Positions 10,932 through 21,613 are shown, counted from the stretch's first letter. The stretch is DNA of 64,000 nucleotides from Pythium myriotylum (GCA_023091665.1 JALJCQ010000023.1:868001-932000); one strand, 5' to 3'. Program-made: numbers and translations. Notes: a model not told the origin generated them from the letters alone.

Positions 10932-12611
10932 CTAGCATCCGGTCCCGCCAGCGATCTTGAGGCACGCTGTTGAAGGATAGATCGACATGAGGTTCGTCAT
11001 AACGGCCCACACGAGAAGGAACGAAAGTAACGCGACTGTGATGACGCCAACCGCGAAGCTCTTCTTTCCCTCGCGCTTCATCGCCTGAGTTTCTGCCTTC
11101 TGTCGTGGTAGCAAAAGGACAAACACGAGCGAGAAGATTTGCATGCCGTACTGGAATAGGTACGCATACGTGACCTGCGAGCGCACGTAGTGTGTGTCAG
11201 CTTGAAGCAGCTCAAGGTCCATGTCAAAGTTGGCGTCAACTTGTTTTGTAATGACCGTCGCAAATGGCGACGCCAACGACGACACGGAACTCATCAGCCC
11301 GTAGAATGTAGCCTCGCTGCCGACATCCATGACCTCGATCATACAGAAAGTCGAAACGATGAACGAGAAGTTGGTCGGGATTTGCTCCAGCAACGGCACG
11401 CCCAGCCAAAACCACTGGCTGCGGTACACGTCCCAGATCGTCAAGAAGGTCGGAATCATATCGATTCCGACGGCTGCCAGTTGTGAGGCGATGATGATAT
11501 AGCGCCAGTTCCAGTTAAGGCCGACTTTAGCGATGAACGTGAGCGCTAGGGCCGAGATCAGATATGTAAGGATGCTCGCAATGCTGCTGTTCACAGGCTC
11601 CACTTTCGCCCACACACTCTGGATCGGGTATGAAGCCGTCACGCCGATGTAAGCAAACATGTTCTTGAAGAGCTGGAATGCTAGGACGTAGTATACGACC
11701 TTGAGCTGGATAAGGTCGAAAAGCTTGGCTGCTTCGGCGCGGAGTGACTGTCGTTGGGCTTTCTCCTCTGTGATGTTGAACCAACCAGACAGACAGGTCA
11801 AAACTGACACAACCGTACAGACGATCATGAGTCCGTTGACGCCGATGGAGCCGTCGAAGGACCCACCAAAGTCGGCGCTGTTGAGCCCGAAGCCCACGAG
11901 AGCGGCCGCGATCATGCCCCCGAAGTCTCGCCAGACCCAGATCATGGCCTGGAGGTTACCGCGCTCGTTCTCGGGCTCGCGCTGTGACAGCTCGACGAGC
12001 GTGCCACCCGAGGCGGTGAAAGCCATGACGATACCCAAATTGGCCAAGATCAACAGAAGCACGTACTTGGAGCCGGAGTCTGGCGCGTCCTTGTTGAAGG
12101 ACGCGAGGACGTCCGCTGAGAGAGTAGTCGGGTCGACGAACGCCAGCGACGGGTCCGGGTAATACGGATCGCCAATGGGCATCACAGCCATGACGAGACA
12201 GCACACTGTGCAAATGGCCCAGCCAATGACGATGTACGGGCGTCGACGATAACCGAAGATCGGGTAGCAGTCCGAGATGATGCCGAAGAACACCTTGAGT
12301 GTGTAAGGGAGAGCCGTGAGCACGCTGGCCGAGGCCGTGGCCACACCCGACATGCGCAGGTAGTTGTTGAGGAACGGGTAGATGATCGAGTAAATGATAC
12401 TGTAGATGATGCCGGACCCGAAGTAGTGGACCAAGAGCCCGATGTTCTGCTTGCTGTAGATATTGGGTGGGCCGCCGGGGCGAATAGCGCCGTCCTCAAG
12501 ATCGGCGTTAGGCGTCTTGACCTGCACATAGGGGCCGTCCTCGACTTGGAGCTGGGCCTTGCCAAGGCTGGAGGCGGAGACACGTTCAACAAGGTCGCTC
12601 GGCTTGCTCAT
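10932..12611 (-). CDS. BT1 family (folate-biopterin) transporter
   Basis: A 559-residue multi-pass membrane protein of the BT1/FBT branch of the major facilitator superfamily, known for folate and pterin uptake in Leishmania and plastids and expanded in oomycetes. About 50 hydrophilic residues come first, then some 12 hydrophobic segments. Between the third and fourth segments, LPYTLKVFFG (101-110), SD (113-114) and GYRRRPY (120-126) give the usual P-x3-K-x3-G-x2-SD then GYRR-PY signature. A long loop lies near 145-185. It ends with a short tail after a last hydrophobic segment (LLSFLLVWAVM). Length fits the family and it needs no intron. The substrate cannot be read from sequence. It is divergent from the kinase gene at 13642. 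Confidence 0.88.
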   Translation of the reverse strand: MSKPSDLVERVSASSLGKAQLQVEDGPYVQVKTPNADLEDGAIRPGGPPNIYSKQNIGLLVHYFGSGIIYSIIYSIIYPFLNNYLRMSGVATASASVLTALPYTLKVFFGIISDCYPIFGYRRRPYIVIGWAICTVCCLVMAVMPIGDPYYPDPSLAFVDPTTLSADVLASFNKDAPDSGSKYVLLLILANLGIVMAFTASGGTLVELSQREPENERGNLQAMIWVWRDFGGMIAAALVGFGLNSADFGGSFDGSIGVNGLMIVCTVVSVLTCLSGWFNITEEKAQRQSLRAEAAKLFDLIQLKVVYYVLAFQLFKNMFAYIGVTASYPIQSVWAKVEPVNSSIASILTYLISALALTFIAKVGLNWNWRYIIIASQLAAVGIDMIPTFLTIWDVYRSQWFWLGVPLLEQIPTNFSFIVSTFCMIEVMDVGSEATFYGLMSSVSSLASPFATVITKQVDANFDMDLELLQADTHYVRSQVTYAYLFQYGMQIFSLVFVLLLPRQKAETQAMKREGKKSFAVGVITVALLSFLLVWAVMTNLMSIYPSTACLKIAGGTGC

Positions 12612-13641
12612 CGCGGAGAAAGATGAAGACTGACGAGCCGAACCGCCGGGACTCGAATACCTTCACTTCGGAAGGCCGTGGCTTTGTTGAGGCGATCCAC
12701 TCGCAGCCACTCGATGCCCAAGCGACACCATCATGCCATGGGAATTCGATCAGCTCAGCAAAGAGGGAGAGACAAAGGAGGCACGCCTGCGTCCAATCAA
12801 CGAAAGCTGGACCAGGCATGGGCGAGCGGCATTCTCTACGGACGAATAAGACCGCCGGTAGATAAGACATGTCGAAGTTGCCGCGCATCGCCATCTGCAC
12901 TTGCCACGCTGGCAATGCGAGTGCCAATATCATGACAAATCGCCTCGGGCGTGTTGCCTCCCGCCAATCGAGTCCCATCGATCTGTCAAGCGCCGTGCCC
13001 TGAACCAATCCGCGGCGAGTGAATCAGTGCGGAGATGGGCTTGCGCGAGAGCTGGAAGGTTCTTTGAAGTCGCTCGTTGCCCCTCCAGCGAGACTGGACG
13101 CTGATCCAACAACGTCGGCTGTGCTCGTCATTGATTTAAATATTTTTATATTTTCATTACAATAAATTTCAGCTTATTGCAGTTTTACATTAATTACTGA
13201 CTGATACATTATACCCTGTCAAAATGATATCTATTTTTATGTTTTTGTGAGCAGTCAATCTCTTCACTACGCGGTCAGGAAACTGGTCAGTCAACTCGCT
13301 TGGAGGCTGCAACCGGTGCAGCTGAGCTCGACTGGCAGGCATTGACAACTCGTCAACTTGTCTTCTTGACACGGTGGGAAGTGGCCATTGGAGTCATCCG
13401 AGACGTCCTCGAGGTCCACCGATTGTGCCTCCGCCACCTTTCTGCTGGTGGATGCGGCTAATAGTATGGTTTCGTCCGTTTCTCTTTTGGAAAGAAACTA
13501 AGCCAGCCTATGCTAGCACTGGGGTCTCGAGGTCGAGGTCGTCCGAAGGTGGCCGTCGGCCCGCGAGTGGGTGGTGGGGTGTCGCTGGAGAGAAGCCTTG
13601 CCGAACGAACGCTGTGGCGCGCGCGCTTGCTCCGAGGCCCC
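12612..13641. other. divergent promoter region, transporter and CK2 alpha
   Basis: About 1 kb between the transporter (-) and the first kinase gene (+). An AT-rich island at roughly 13130-13250 stands out from its GC-rich surroundings. An open frame at 12586-13008 (-) runs into the transporter N-terminus in another frame and has no recognisable domain, so I do not call it a gene. Confidence 0.5.
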
Positions 13642-14816
13642 ATGAGTCGCGCGCGAGTGTACGCCGACGTCAACGCGTCGCGGCCGCGCGAGTACTGGGA
13701 CTACGAGAACCTCGAGGTCACGTGGGGGTGCGTCCTGTCTTCGCGCCGAGCGCGTCCCGAGGAGCTCACGAGAACGCGTTTGGTGTGTGCTAGCAACCAG
13801 GACAACTACGAAGTCGTGCGAAAGATCGGCCGCGGCAAGTACAGCGAGGTCTTCGAAGGCTACAACGTCGCCAACAACAACAAGTGCGTGATCAAGATCC
13901 TCAAGCCCGTCAAGAAGAAGAAGATCAAGCGGTGCGTTTGCTTGGAACGGGAAAGAGGTCGGGAGCACGGCTCAATCGTGGCTTTTCTGCCGAGTATAGG
14001 GAGATCAAGATCCTCCAGAACTTGTCGGGCGGTGTGAACGTCGTCCAGCTGCTCGATGTCGTGCGCGACCCGCAGTCCAAGACGCCCAGCCTCGTTTTCG
14101 AGTATGTCAACAACACGGACTTCAAGGTTCTTTACCCGACGCTCACCGACTACGACATTCGCTATTACATTTACGAGCTGCTCAAGGCGTTGGACTATTG
14201 CCACGCCAATGGCATCATGCACCGTGATGTGAAACCGCATAATGTAATGATCGACCATGAGAAGCGCCAGCTGAGGTTGATCGACTGGGGCCTCGCTGAG
14301 TTCTACCATCCTAACCGCGAGTACAACGTACGCGTCGCGAGCCGATACTTCAAGGGCCCCGAGCTTCTGGTGGATATGCAGGAGTATGACTACTCTCTGG
14401 ATATGTGGAGCCTCGGCTGCATGTTCGCAGGTATGATATTCCGCAAGGAACCGTTTTTCCATGGTCACGACAACTGCGACCAGCTTGTCAAGATCGCCAA
14501 GGTCAAGGGAACGGATGAGCTCTTCGACTACCTCACAACCTACGACCTCGAACTCGACACACAATACGATGGCATCCTCGGCACCCACACGAAGAAGCCG
14601 TGGGAGAAGTTTATCACACCCGAGAACAAGCATCTCGTTTCAGCAGAGGCACTCGACTTCCTCGATGGGTTGTTGCGCTATGATCACCAGGATCGGTTAA
14701 CGGCGAAGGAAGCCATGGCCCACCCGTACTTCCAGCCTGTGCGTGATGCCGAGGAGCAGAAGCTACGTGGTGTGCATGGTGAAGAGACGACGAGCGTCTC
14801 AGACTCAAGCTCGTAA
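13642..14816 (+). CDS. CK2A: casein kinase 2 catalytic subunit alpha, copy 1
   Basis: Three exons: 13642-13727, 13794-13931 and 14000-14816, with GT-AG introns of 66 and 68 bp, giving 346 residues. CK2 alpha is the catalytic subunit of a constitutively active Ser/Thr kinase that prefers acidic sites in nucleus and cytoplasm. The product has the glycine loop G41-R-G43-K-Y-S, the ATP lysine K63, the basic cluster K69-K72 that binds regulatory subunit and substrate, the catalytic HRD at 149-151, and DWG at 170-172 in place of DFG, a CK2 hallmark. The first exon encodes the N-terminal segment (from [11 protein letters not shown]) that in this family holds the activation loop open. It ends in a short acidic serine-rich tail. 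The same intron positions occur in the copy 570 bp downstream. Confidence 0.95.
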
Positions 14817-15385
14817 ACTGTGGAATGGGTGGAGATATTCTCAACGACGAACAAAAATGCGTTGCGTGAGAAGAACTGCTCCATGTTCAAGGTCATGTGC
14901 TTTGCAAGCCAAGCCGCGGTACCAGCGCATTTGACACGGGGGCGATGACGCCCACGGAACGTTCGCAACTGTCTCCCTCGAACCAGTTCATAGGAATAGC
15001 TGAAAGACTCAAACCGAAGTCACCAAATATGCATGTTCCAAATTTCCCTCTGAGTTCAACCCACTCTTCGTGAACGAGCCACCAACCATGCGTGGATCCA
15101 TGCGATTGAACTCGTGGGCACTCCCTATGCTAGCTTCATCGCAGCTGTCGCTCGGTGGGGAAGTTCTGGGCGGCGCATGCGTTCGTCGGGATAGAACACC
15201 ATGTCCTTGTAGCCCCCCGGGGGGACACGAGGAGCTACAGTACTTCTCAGAGTGATGGTCTCTCATTCTCCATACAAAATCCAAGTGATTAGTGAGTCAG
15301 TCCCCTTTTTTCTTCTGAGGAGGTCCACTGCGGGAGCCGCCAGTGGAGCGCCAGAGGGGGGAGAAGCCCGTGCCAGCAGAACGCC
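14817..15385. other. spacer between the two CK2 alpha genes
   Basis: Holds the 3' end of the first kinase gene and the promoter of the second. A CCCCCCGGGGGG palindrome lies near 15214-15225. No coding frame is convincing. Confidence 0.5.
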
Positions 15386-16564
15386 ATGAGCCGCGCCCGC
15401 GTCTACGCCGACGTGAACGCCACGCGCCCGCGTGAGTACTGGGACTACGAGAACCTCGAGGTCACGTGGGGGTACGTTGTTCTGTCACAGGAGAGAAACA
15501 GTGGCGCGAGATGGCTGACACTCGCGCAGCAACCAGGACAACTACGAGGTCGTGCGCAAAGTCGGCCGAGGCAAGTACAGCGAGGTCTTTGAGGGTTACA
15601 ACGTCGTGACCGGCAACAAGTGCGTGATCAAGATCCTCAAGCCTGTCAAGAAGAAGAAGATCAAGCGGTGAGTTGGGGTGCTGGGCATGTGATGGCGTGG
15701 GGACATCGAGATTGACGTGAGAACATGGTTGATTGATGGTCCAGAGAGATCAAGATTTTGCAAAACCTTGCAGGCGGTGTGAACATTGTCAAGCTGCTTG
15801 ACGTCGTGCGCGACCCGCAGTCCAAGACCCCCAGTCTCGTTTTCGAGTATGTCAACAATACGGACTTCAAAGTCCTCTACCCGACGCTCACAGACTACGA
15901 CATTCGCTATTACATTTACGAGCTGCTCAAGGCGTTGGATTACTCTCACGCGAACGGCATCATGCATCGCGACGTCAAGCCGCACAACATCATGATCGAT
16001 CACGAGAAGCGCCAGCTGCGGTTGATCGACTGGGGCCTTGCTGAGTTCTACCACTGTAATACCGAGTACAACGTGCGCGTCGCCAGTCGGTACTACAAGG
16101 GCCCGGAGTTACTCGTAGATATGCAGGAGTACGACTACTCTCTGGATATGTGGAGTCTCGGCTGTATGTTCGCAGCAATGATCTTCCGCAAAGATCCATT
16201 CTTCCATGGCCACGACAACAATGACCAACTCGTCAAGATCGCCAAGGTCAAGGGAACGGATGAGCTCTTCGACTACCTCACAACCTACGACCTCGAACTT
16301 GACACGCAATACGACGGTATCCTTGGCACCCACACGAAGAAGCCATGGGAGAAGTTTATCACGCCCGAGAACAAGCATCTCGTTTCAGCTGAAGCCATCG
16401 ATTTCCTTGATCACCTCCTGCGCTACGACCACCAGGAACGACTGACCGCGAAGGAGGCCATGGCGCATCCTTACTTCCAGCCCGTCCGCGACGCGGAGGA
16501 GCAGAAGCTGCGCGGCTCCCACCAGGACGAGGCAACAACGTGCTCGTCGGACTCTAGCATCTAA
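15386..16564 (+). CDS. CK2A: casein kinase 2 catalytic subunit alpha, copy 2
   Basis: Exons 15386-15471, 15530-15667 and 15745-16564, with introns of 58 and 77 bp at exactly the positions used in copy 1, giving 347 residues. All catalytic features are kept: glycine loop, K63, KKKK at 69-72, HRD 149-151, DWG 170-172. Differences from copy 1 are scattered and mostly conservative (Y for F in the activation segment [15 protein letters not shown] for VMIDHEK) plus a different acidic tail ending in SSDSSI. The two genes are an old tandem duplication: introns differ completely in sequence while exons stay close, so both copies appear to be under selection. Confidence 0.95.
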
Positions 16565-16717
16565 TGCTGCACAGGGCCTGGGAGAAGGAGAGCGATCGCG
16601 ACAACGGAGAGGTTGTGCTTACATCATAGGAATCAGTTGGGTCTGCATTTTGACGTACTACTTCGAAGTTTTACACTCTGAATTGGACTGCATGTATCTG
16701 CATTGGAAATGGTTGTC

Positions 16718-17025
16718 TCAGTCTTTCGCGTCGAGATCTCTCCGGATGTCCTCCGCCGCGCGCGAGAAGAACCGGTAGGCGTATGTGCTGGCATTCGTCG
16801 GACGGTCGCGGATGATGCCGCGCACGAGCGCGCGCATGACCTTGCTCACGTCCGGCTGGTCGCGCAGATACTGCTCGTTGTCCATGCGGATCATCACCTA
16901 CGCAGCCTCAGCACCGCCACAGCCGCACCACTTCGGACGCGCCGACGCACCTTGGCCTGGTTCAGCGACGCCAGCTGCTCGGGCGTGAGCACCTCGATCT
17001 TGTCCACGGGCGCGTGGTCCGCCAT
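16718..17025 (-). CDS. RIIa-domain protein, RIIAD1-like
   Basis: A small gene of two exons, 17025-16951 and 16897-16718, with a 53-bp GT-AG intron (16950-16898), encoding 84 residues. The N-terminus has LTPEQLASLNQAK followed by MDNEQYLRDQPDVSKVM and GIIRDRP (residues 30-58), which matches the layout of RIIAD1-like proteins (PEQ-x-L-x-K then NE-YLR-HPE). These contain the short RIIa helix pair that docks PKA regulatory subunits to anchoring proteins and is common in flagellar proteins. The ATG is followed by MADHAPVDKIEVL and ends after DLDAKD. The gene lies head to head with the PPR gene, about 210 bp apart. Family assignment is from memory of the motif layout; the splice fits the reading frame exactly. 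Confidence 0.75.
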
Positions 17026-17235
17026 GAGATCTCCTTTCATGTGCCTCTTCGCGGGCCGACAATCAGTTTAAAACACTTTCGACTGGCATGTGTTTTATAC
17101 CATTCGGGCCGGGTCCACTTCAACGGGTCTGTTTATTGGCTGACAACCCGCGAGGTGGCCCACCCGTGGCTACGCCGATGCGTGTGTGGTGCATTGGCCC
17201 CAAGAGCTCAGGAGGCATTGATACGCGATCGCTCC

Positions 17236-20031
17236 ATGTGGTCTCTCTGTCGCCCGGCGGCGCTCGCGCAGCTCCAGCGCGCGGCCGTGCGAGCGCCAGT
17301 GCTGCGCGCGACAGCTGCGGCCTTGGCGCCGCCCGTCTCAGCGCGCGCGCTCGCCACGAGCTCGACTATCGCCGGCGTGGAAATGAGCAAGCTGCTGAGC
17401 CAGTCGTCGAGCGAGCTCGTGGCCGAGCTGGGCAAGGACAAGCTCAGCAAGGTGCAGCGCGCGCTCGCCGAGGAGTTCGCCGAGGTTGTTGCCAGCGGAG
17501 AGGAGACTGTGGTCGCCGACGTCGTGCAGCTCTTCTCGGCTGCGACCAAGACGCGACTCTCGACGCTCATGCTTCGCGCCTTTGACTACCTCTTGGAGCA
17601 CTCGCCCGAGAGCATCGACTTTGTCATGTACGGCGAGGTTTTTCGCGTTCTGTCGCGTGAACACGACGGGGCCAAAATGGTCCAGATCTACGAAGCTGCC
17701 GGTCCGTTCTTTGAGCCAGCGGTGCCCGAGCTGATCTACCGGTTCGGCATTGTGGGCAAGATCGAGCTGGGCCAGATGGAGCAGGCCCATGATCTTGTCG
17801 AGCAGATGCAAAATGACGGTCACTTCTTGAACAACGAGATCTTGTCGCGGCTGATGCACGGCCACGCTCGCGACAAGAATGCTGAGCGCGTCGTCGACCT
17901 GTACGAGCAACTGGATCCAACAAAAGGGCACTGGCACGAGTCGGCTGTTGACCGGGTCATCCTCAGCCTCGGCGTTGTGGGCAAACCCGAGTTGGCATTT
18001 GATTTTTACGTGAACTCCAACATGAAGCTCAGCGGTGGTACTCTCATGACTTTGCTCAGTGTATGCCGCCACAACAACTGTCGACAGCAGGCTGCCGACA
18101 TTCTCGAGAACCGCAAGCGCTTTAACTTGAAGCTCAATGCCCGTGCGTTCAACAGCATTCTCCAGACGCTTGAGTTTTTGGATCGCCACGACGATATCCC
18201 AGAGGTTCTCGATGAAATGACCAACCTGGGTATACGCTTTGACACGAAAACCAAGGAGATTGTGGCGCGAAACCAAGACGTCCTTGTAGGAACATTTTTC
18301 GACTTGAGTATCGCTCGCGAGCGGAACCAAACGTTAAATCCAGACCAGACTGCACAACCCGGCAAGAAGAAGAACGCCAAACACTTGAAGAAGCGGATTT
18401 CTGCTTCAATGGCAATGCCTGAGTTGAAGGCTCTGTTGGAACAGGGCAAGTTTGCTGAGGCAGCCGCTCTGTCGGACAAGCTCGTGCGACCGCTTACTAT
18501 TGATGATTTGTCCGAGGAAAAGCGCCATGGCGCTGAAGTTGCTGATGGAGCCCTTCGCGTATCACCGTCAATGTCGAAGGAAGTCGTGCTCTCCTACATC
18601 GGAAATGGTGAACTTGATAAACTGGACAGCCTCCTCAAGGGCTTCACGCACGCAGAAAGCCGGGTCGGATCCGCTCTGATGGAGATTGTCCTTGCTTTCG
18701 CTGAAGAAGAAAAACGCGGCCGTCCGTTGCACAAAAAGCTCTCGAAACAGCAGAACGAGCTCGCGTATCGTGCCGCGAAGATCATGGTCGATCATGAGTG
18801 GTCTATCTATCGCGCGCAGCTTGCTCTCCAGCTTTTCCGCCAGTTCGGCGACGTCGATGCCGCTCGCAAGTTGTGTGAAATGGTTATGGCAGACTACGCT
18901 GGCCAAGAAGCCTCGAAGACGCCGAAGGTCAACGCGGCTGTTGTGAGTCAGACTTTGGTAGGGACGCTCCGTGTTTTGGTCGAGAACAATGACCTTCCAG
19001 CTGCTTTTGAGGTGTTAGATAAGGCAGGCGACTCTGGTTTCCGTGTCGAGCCATTTCACTACGTTGGACTCCTCACAAGTATGCGCAACAACAGTGCCTA
19101 TGCGGTCAAACCGAAAGGTGTGGTCGTCCTTGCTGATGACTACGGCAAGAATGCGTTTCACTACTCGAGCGAAGACTTCGACGCTGTGTTGGTCGACATG
19201 GAAAAGCGTGGTGTGCGTGTGACTCGAGGAATTATTGCCAATTCCTGTCTTGCACTCGCCGCTGGGGACAAAGTTCAGCGTACACGACTACTTGAAGGTT
19301 ATGCAGCGTTAAAAGCAGCAGAAGCAACTGGAAGTGTGCGAGACACTTTCGAGATGCCGCCTGTCGTGTACAGTGTATTGTTGCAGTTATCGGGTCGCGA
19401 GAGTAACGACTTGACTGAGATGAAGCAAATCTACGTCGACGCCATTGGCTCGATTAAAGACAGAAACGGCGTCAAGCGCGTGCCGAACGATTGGGAAATA
19501 ATTGTCATTTCACACCTCGCAGATGCAGGGTTCGTTGAAGAAGCTGCAGAACGTTTGAAGAACATGTTGGAGACCACCGGAGGATACTCGTATGAGGCAG
19601 TGGTGAAGGTGCTTCGCGGCAGCATATTGGCCAAGCATGAGGGCGGAATCGAAACTGCGCTCAAGCTACTTGACGAACGCGGCTTCAGACTTACCCTCAG
19701 CGAAACCTATGGTCTGGTCCACCTCGCAAAGGATGCTGAACTCCCGTTAGTGGCATTTGATGTCATGGAGCTGTATGAGCGTGCGTACGGTCACTCAACC
19801 GCAGGAGTCGTGGGCCATGCCAAGTCACGTCAGTCGATTGATAAAAGCGCCGAGCGAAAGATTCGCTCCTTGTACCGAACGGTCCTCGAGCTATGTGAAC
19901 AGAACGGTGAGTGGAAGCGGGCTCTCACGTTCAGCACGCGTGTCAATGATCTTCTTCGCGGTTTCAACTCGGAAGCGGAGGGCATTGATGGTGATGGCGA
20001 CATCGATGAGGAGACTCAACGTCCGGAGTAG
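17236..20031 (+). CDS. mitochondrial pentatricopeptide-repeat protein
   Basis: About 931 residues from the ATG at 17236. The open frame reaches back to 17014, but I prefer 17236 because it begins a typical mitochondrial presequence: some 45 residues rich in Ala, Arg and Leu with no acidic residues (MWSLCRPAALAQLQRAAV). The body is helical throughout with degenerate 35-residue units, for example VPELIYRFGIVGKIELGQME, LNNEILSRLMHGHARDKNAE and LNARAFNSILQTLEFLDRHD, as in PPR proteins that bind organellar RNA. Around residues 355-375 a lysine-rich linker (PGKKKNAKHLKKR) splits the repeats in two blocks. The C-terminus is acidic. RNA target and exact role cannot be told. No intron is needed. Confidence 0.8.
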   Translation: MWSLCRPAALAQLQRAAVRAPVLRATAAALAPPVSARALATSSTIAGVEMSKLLSQSSSELVAELGKDKLSKVQRALAEEFAEVVASGEETVVADVVQLFSAATKTRLSTLMLRAFDYLLEHSPESIDFVMYGEVFRVLSREHDGAKMVQIYEAAGPFFEPAVPELIYRFGIVGKIELGQMEQAHDLVEQMQNDGHFLNNEILSRLMHGHARDKNAERVVDLYEQLDPTKGHWHESAVDRVILSLGVVGKPELAFDFYVNSNMKLSGGTLMTLLSVCRHNNCRQQAADILENRKRFNLKLNARAFNSILQTLEFLDRHDDIPEVLDEMTNLGIRFDTKTKEIVARNQDVLVGTFFDLSIARERNQTLNPDQTAQPGKKKNAKHLKKRISASMAMPELKALLEQGKFAEAAALSDKLVRPLTIDDLSEEKRHGAEVADGALRVSPSMSKEVVLSYIGNGELDKLDSLLKGFTHAESRVGSALMEIVLAFAEEEKRGRPLHKKLSKQQNELAYRAAKIMVDHEWSIYRAQLALQLFRQFGDVDAARKLCEMVMADYAGQEASKTPKVNAAVVSQTLVGTLRVLVENNDLPAAFEVLDKAGDSGFRVEPFHYVGLLTSMRNNSAYAVKPKGVVVLADDYGKNAFHYSSEDFDAVLVDMEKRGVRVTRGIIANSCLALAAGDKVQRTRLLEGYAALKAAEATGSVRDTFEMPPVVYSVLLQLSGRESNDLTEMKQIYVDAIGSIKDRNGVKRVPNDWEIIVISHLADAGFVEEAAERLKNMLETTGGYSYEAVVKVLRGSILAKHEGGIETALKLLDERGFRLTLSETYGLVHLAKDAELPLVAFDVMELYERAYGHSTAGVVGHAKSRQSIDKSAERKIRSLYRTVLELCEQNGEWKRALTFSTRVNDLLRGFNSEAEGIDGDGDIDEETQRPE

Positions 20032-20569
20032 AACCAATCGATGAAATAGACCTGACCTAGAGGGAAGTTTGTCGATACGAATTCCTCCCTGCTTTTATTT
20101 GATCAAGGAAAACAAAACAAAACCATTCTTGACCAAGTTGAAATTTGCGAGTAAAAGGCAAAGTTTCAATTTGAGCTGTTCAGAGTCTGGGAATTTGAGA
20201 TCCAGCCAAAAATCCAGCTAAAAAATTGACTGTGCTCGATTCGTCTTGATGTGCTGAAAACAGTGTTTCTATTGTTTTCTTTCAAGTCTGCTCAGAAAAG
20301 AAGATAAGAAAAAGAATACAACAAAATGTGTTCAAAACATGTTCAATTGAGATGGTGTACTGGTTTAGTTAACCCTTTCGCAATCACCTCCGTGCAAACA
20401 GGGATTGTATGGATACTTTAATCAAGTCAGAATGTCCAGAAAATTAGGGACGGATTTTCGTTCCCGTCGCAATTTACTGGACAGACATCCAGAATTTTCC
20501 GTAATTTCAAAAATGATCGAGTATACTAACATCAAGTCATTTCGATAGGACCCACAGAATGAGTGACTT
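20032..20569. other. AT-rich intergenic region
   Basis: Clearly richer in A and T than the genes to its left. It has no coding frame I can support and no tRNA or repeat that I could see. It probably holds the PPR gene 3' end and the decayed N-terminal part of the recombinase relic. Confidence 0.4.
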
Positions 20570-21395
20570 TTGCTGAATCGGGATATGGAGGATGAATTGA
20601 CTGAAACGTTTGGTGGACTTGAGAAGCGTATCCCTCGAGCAATAGGCGCAGGAGACGGCGGTATCAAAGTAGGCAAGGATCCACTCCCGTTCTCTTTGTT
20701 TCGTCGACTCGGGTCCGACATGCTCAAATTTAATTCTAGAGACTATGTGTTCGCGCGCACATTCATGCTCCTCTCTTGAAATCTAATGTCGCGATCCGCC
20801 AACACAGTTTCTATCTGCTACACCCATCTGGAGTGGGGTGAAGACGCGCTTCGTGTTTACTTCGCGCATATGAAGAACGACCAGCGCGGAACACGGCCTC
20901 GAGACCGGCGACATATCTACGCAAACCCAATCATGCCGGAGATCTGTCCAATACTCGCACTAGGTAGGTACTGTCTCACTAATGTAATGCTGCATTAATT
21001 CATTTATTTCCATGTAGGTATTTACTGGGCTACTGTCGGTATTGATGCAAACACGTCACAGCTATTTCCTGGTAATGATCAGTATGATCGCTTCAGGAAG
21101 ATATTTGCTCGATTTTTGAAAACTCCAGGTGTCAAATGCCAACTTGAACGACGTGGGATAGATCTATTAAATCTTGGGACACATTCAATGCGAAAGGGAT
21201 CGGCGACGTACTGTTCATCGGGGTCAACGGCGTGTCCACCAGCGGTCGCAGTGCACTTGCGAGCAGGGTGGTCAATGCAAGGCGTCACAGACAGGTATCT
21301 GCGCCATGATTCTGCAGGAGACATGTGTGTTGGAAGGACAGTGAGTGGTTTGCCCATTGAGAGGGCGGATTTCGCCGCTCTTCCCCCAAGGTTCG
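20570..21395 (+). pseudogene. Crypton-like tyrosine recombinase, truncated and decayed
   Basis: One frame runs from about 20570 through an in-frame TGA at 20777-20779, then on to 20963. A 54-bp GT-AG intron (20964-21017) joins it to the frame that ends at the repeat border near 21395. After the intron the frame reads IYWATVGID, then LGTHSMRKGSATYC and AGWSMQGVTDRYLR. HSMR fits the H-x-x-R motif, W nine residues before Y fits the last two catalytic positions of tyrosine recombinases, and YFAHMKNDQ holds a candidate catalytic lysine. Oomycete genomes carry many such Crypton-type recombinases. The stop codon, missing start and abrupt C-terminal end after ALPPRF show it is dead. In homologs as I remember them the TGA position is a tryptophan. 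Confidence 0.72.
20964..21017 (+). other. intron inside the recombinase relic
   Basis: Begins GTAGGT and ends ATGTAG, is AT-rich, and its removal joins PILALG to IYWA in frame. It contains stop codons if read through. Confidence 0.6.
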
Positions 21396-21613
21396 TGAGC
21401 GAAGGGAACGAAGGGACGTTGAAGCGGTTTTGTCGAAGGATTGGGCGTGCGAGTGAGGTTGGTGAGTGCTGTAGTGGTTTTGCGGGAGCATATGGGTACG
21501 ATGCGAGAGTTTGTTGTGTGTGGAGTGGTGAGTAATGTCTGTTTTTGCTATTTTGCGTGGCGTGGTTGTGATGCATGTTTGTGAGGAGTATGGTGTGTGG
21601 TAGGTGGTTGTAT

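Noticed and set aside
12586..13008. 140-codon minus-strand frame upstream of the transporter
   Set aside because: It overlaps the transporter start in another frame and shows no recognisable domain or signal.
16703..17071. 122-codon plus-strand frame
   Set aside because: It is antisense to the two exons of the RIIa-domain gene, which has a coherent spliced product.
17014..17235. N-terminal extension of the PPR gene
   Set aside because: It overlaps the start of the RIIa gene promoter region, has no organelle signal, and the next ATG begins a good mitochondrial presequence.
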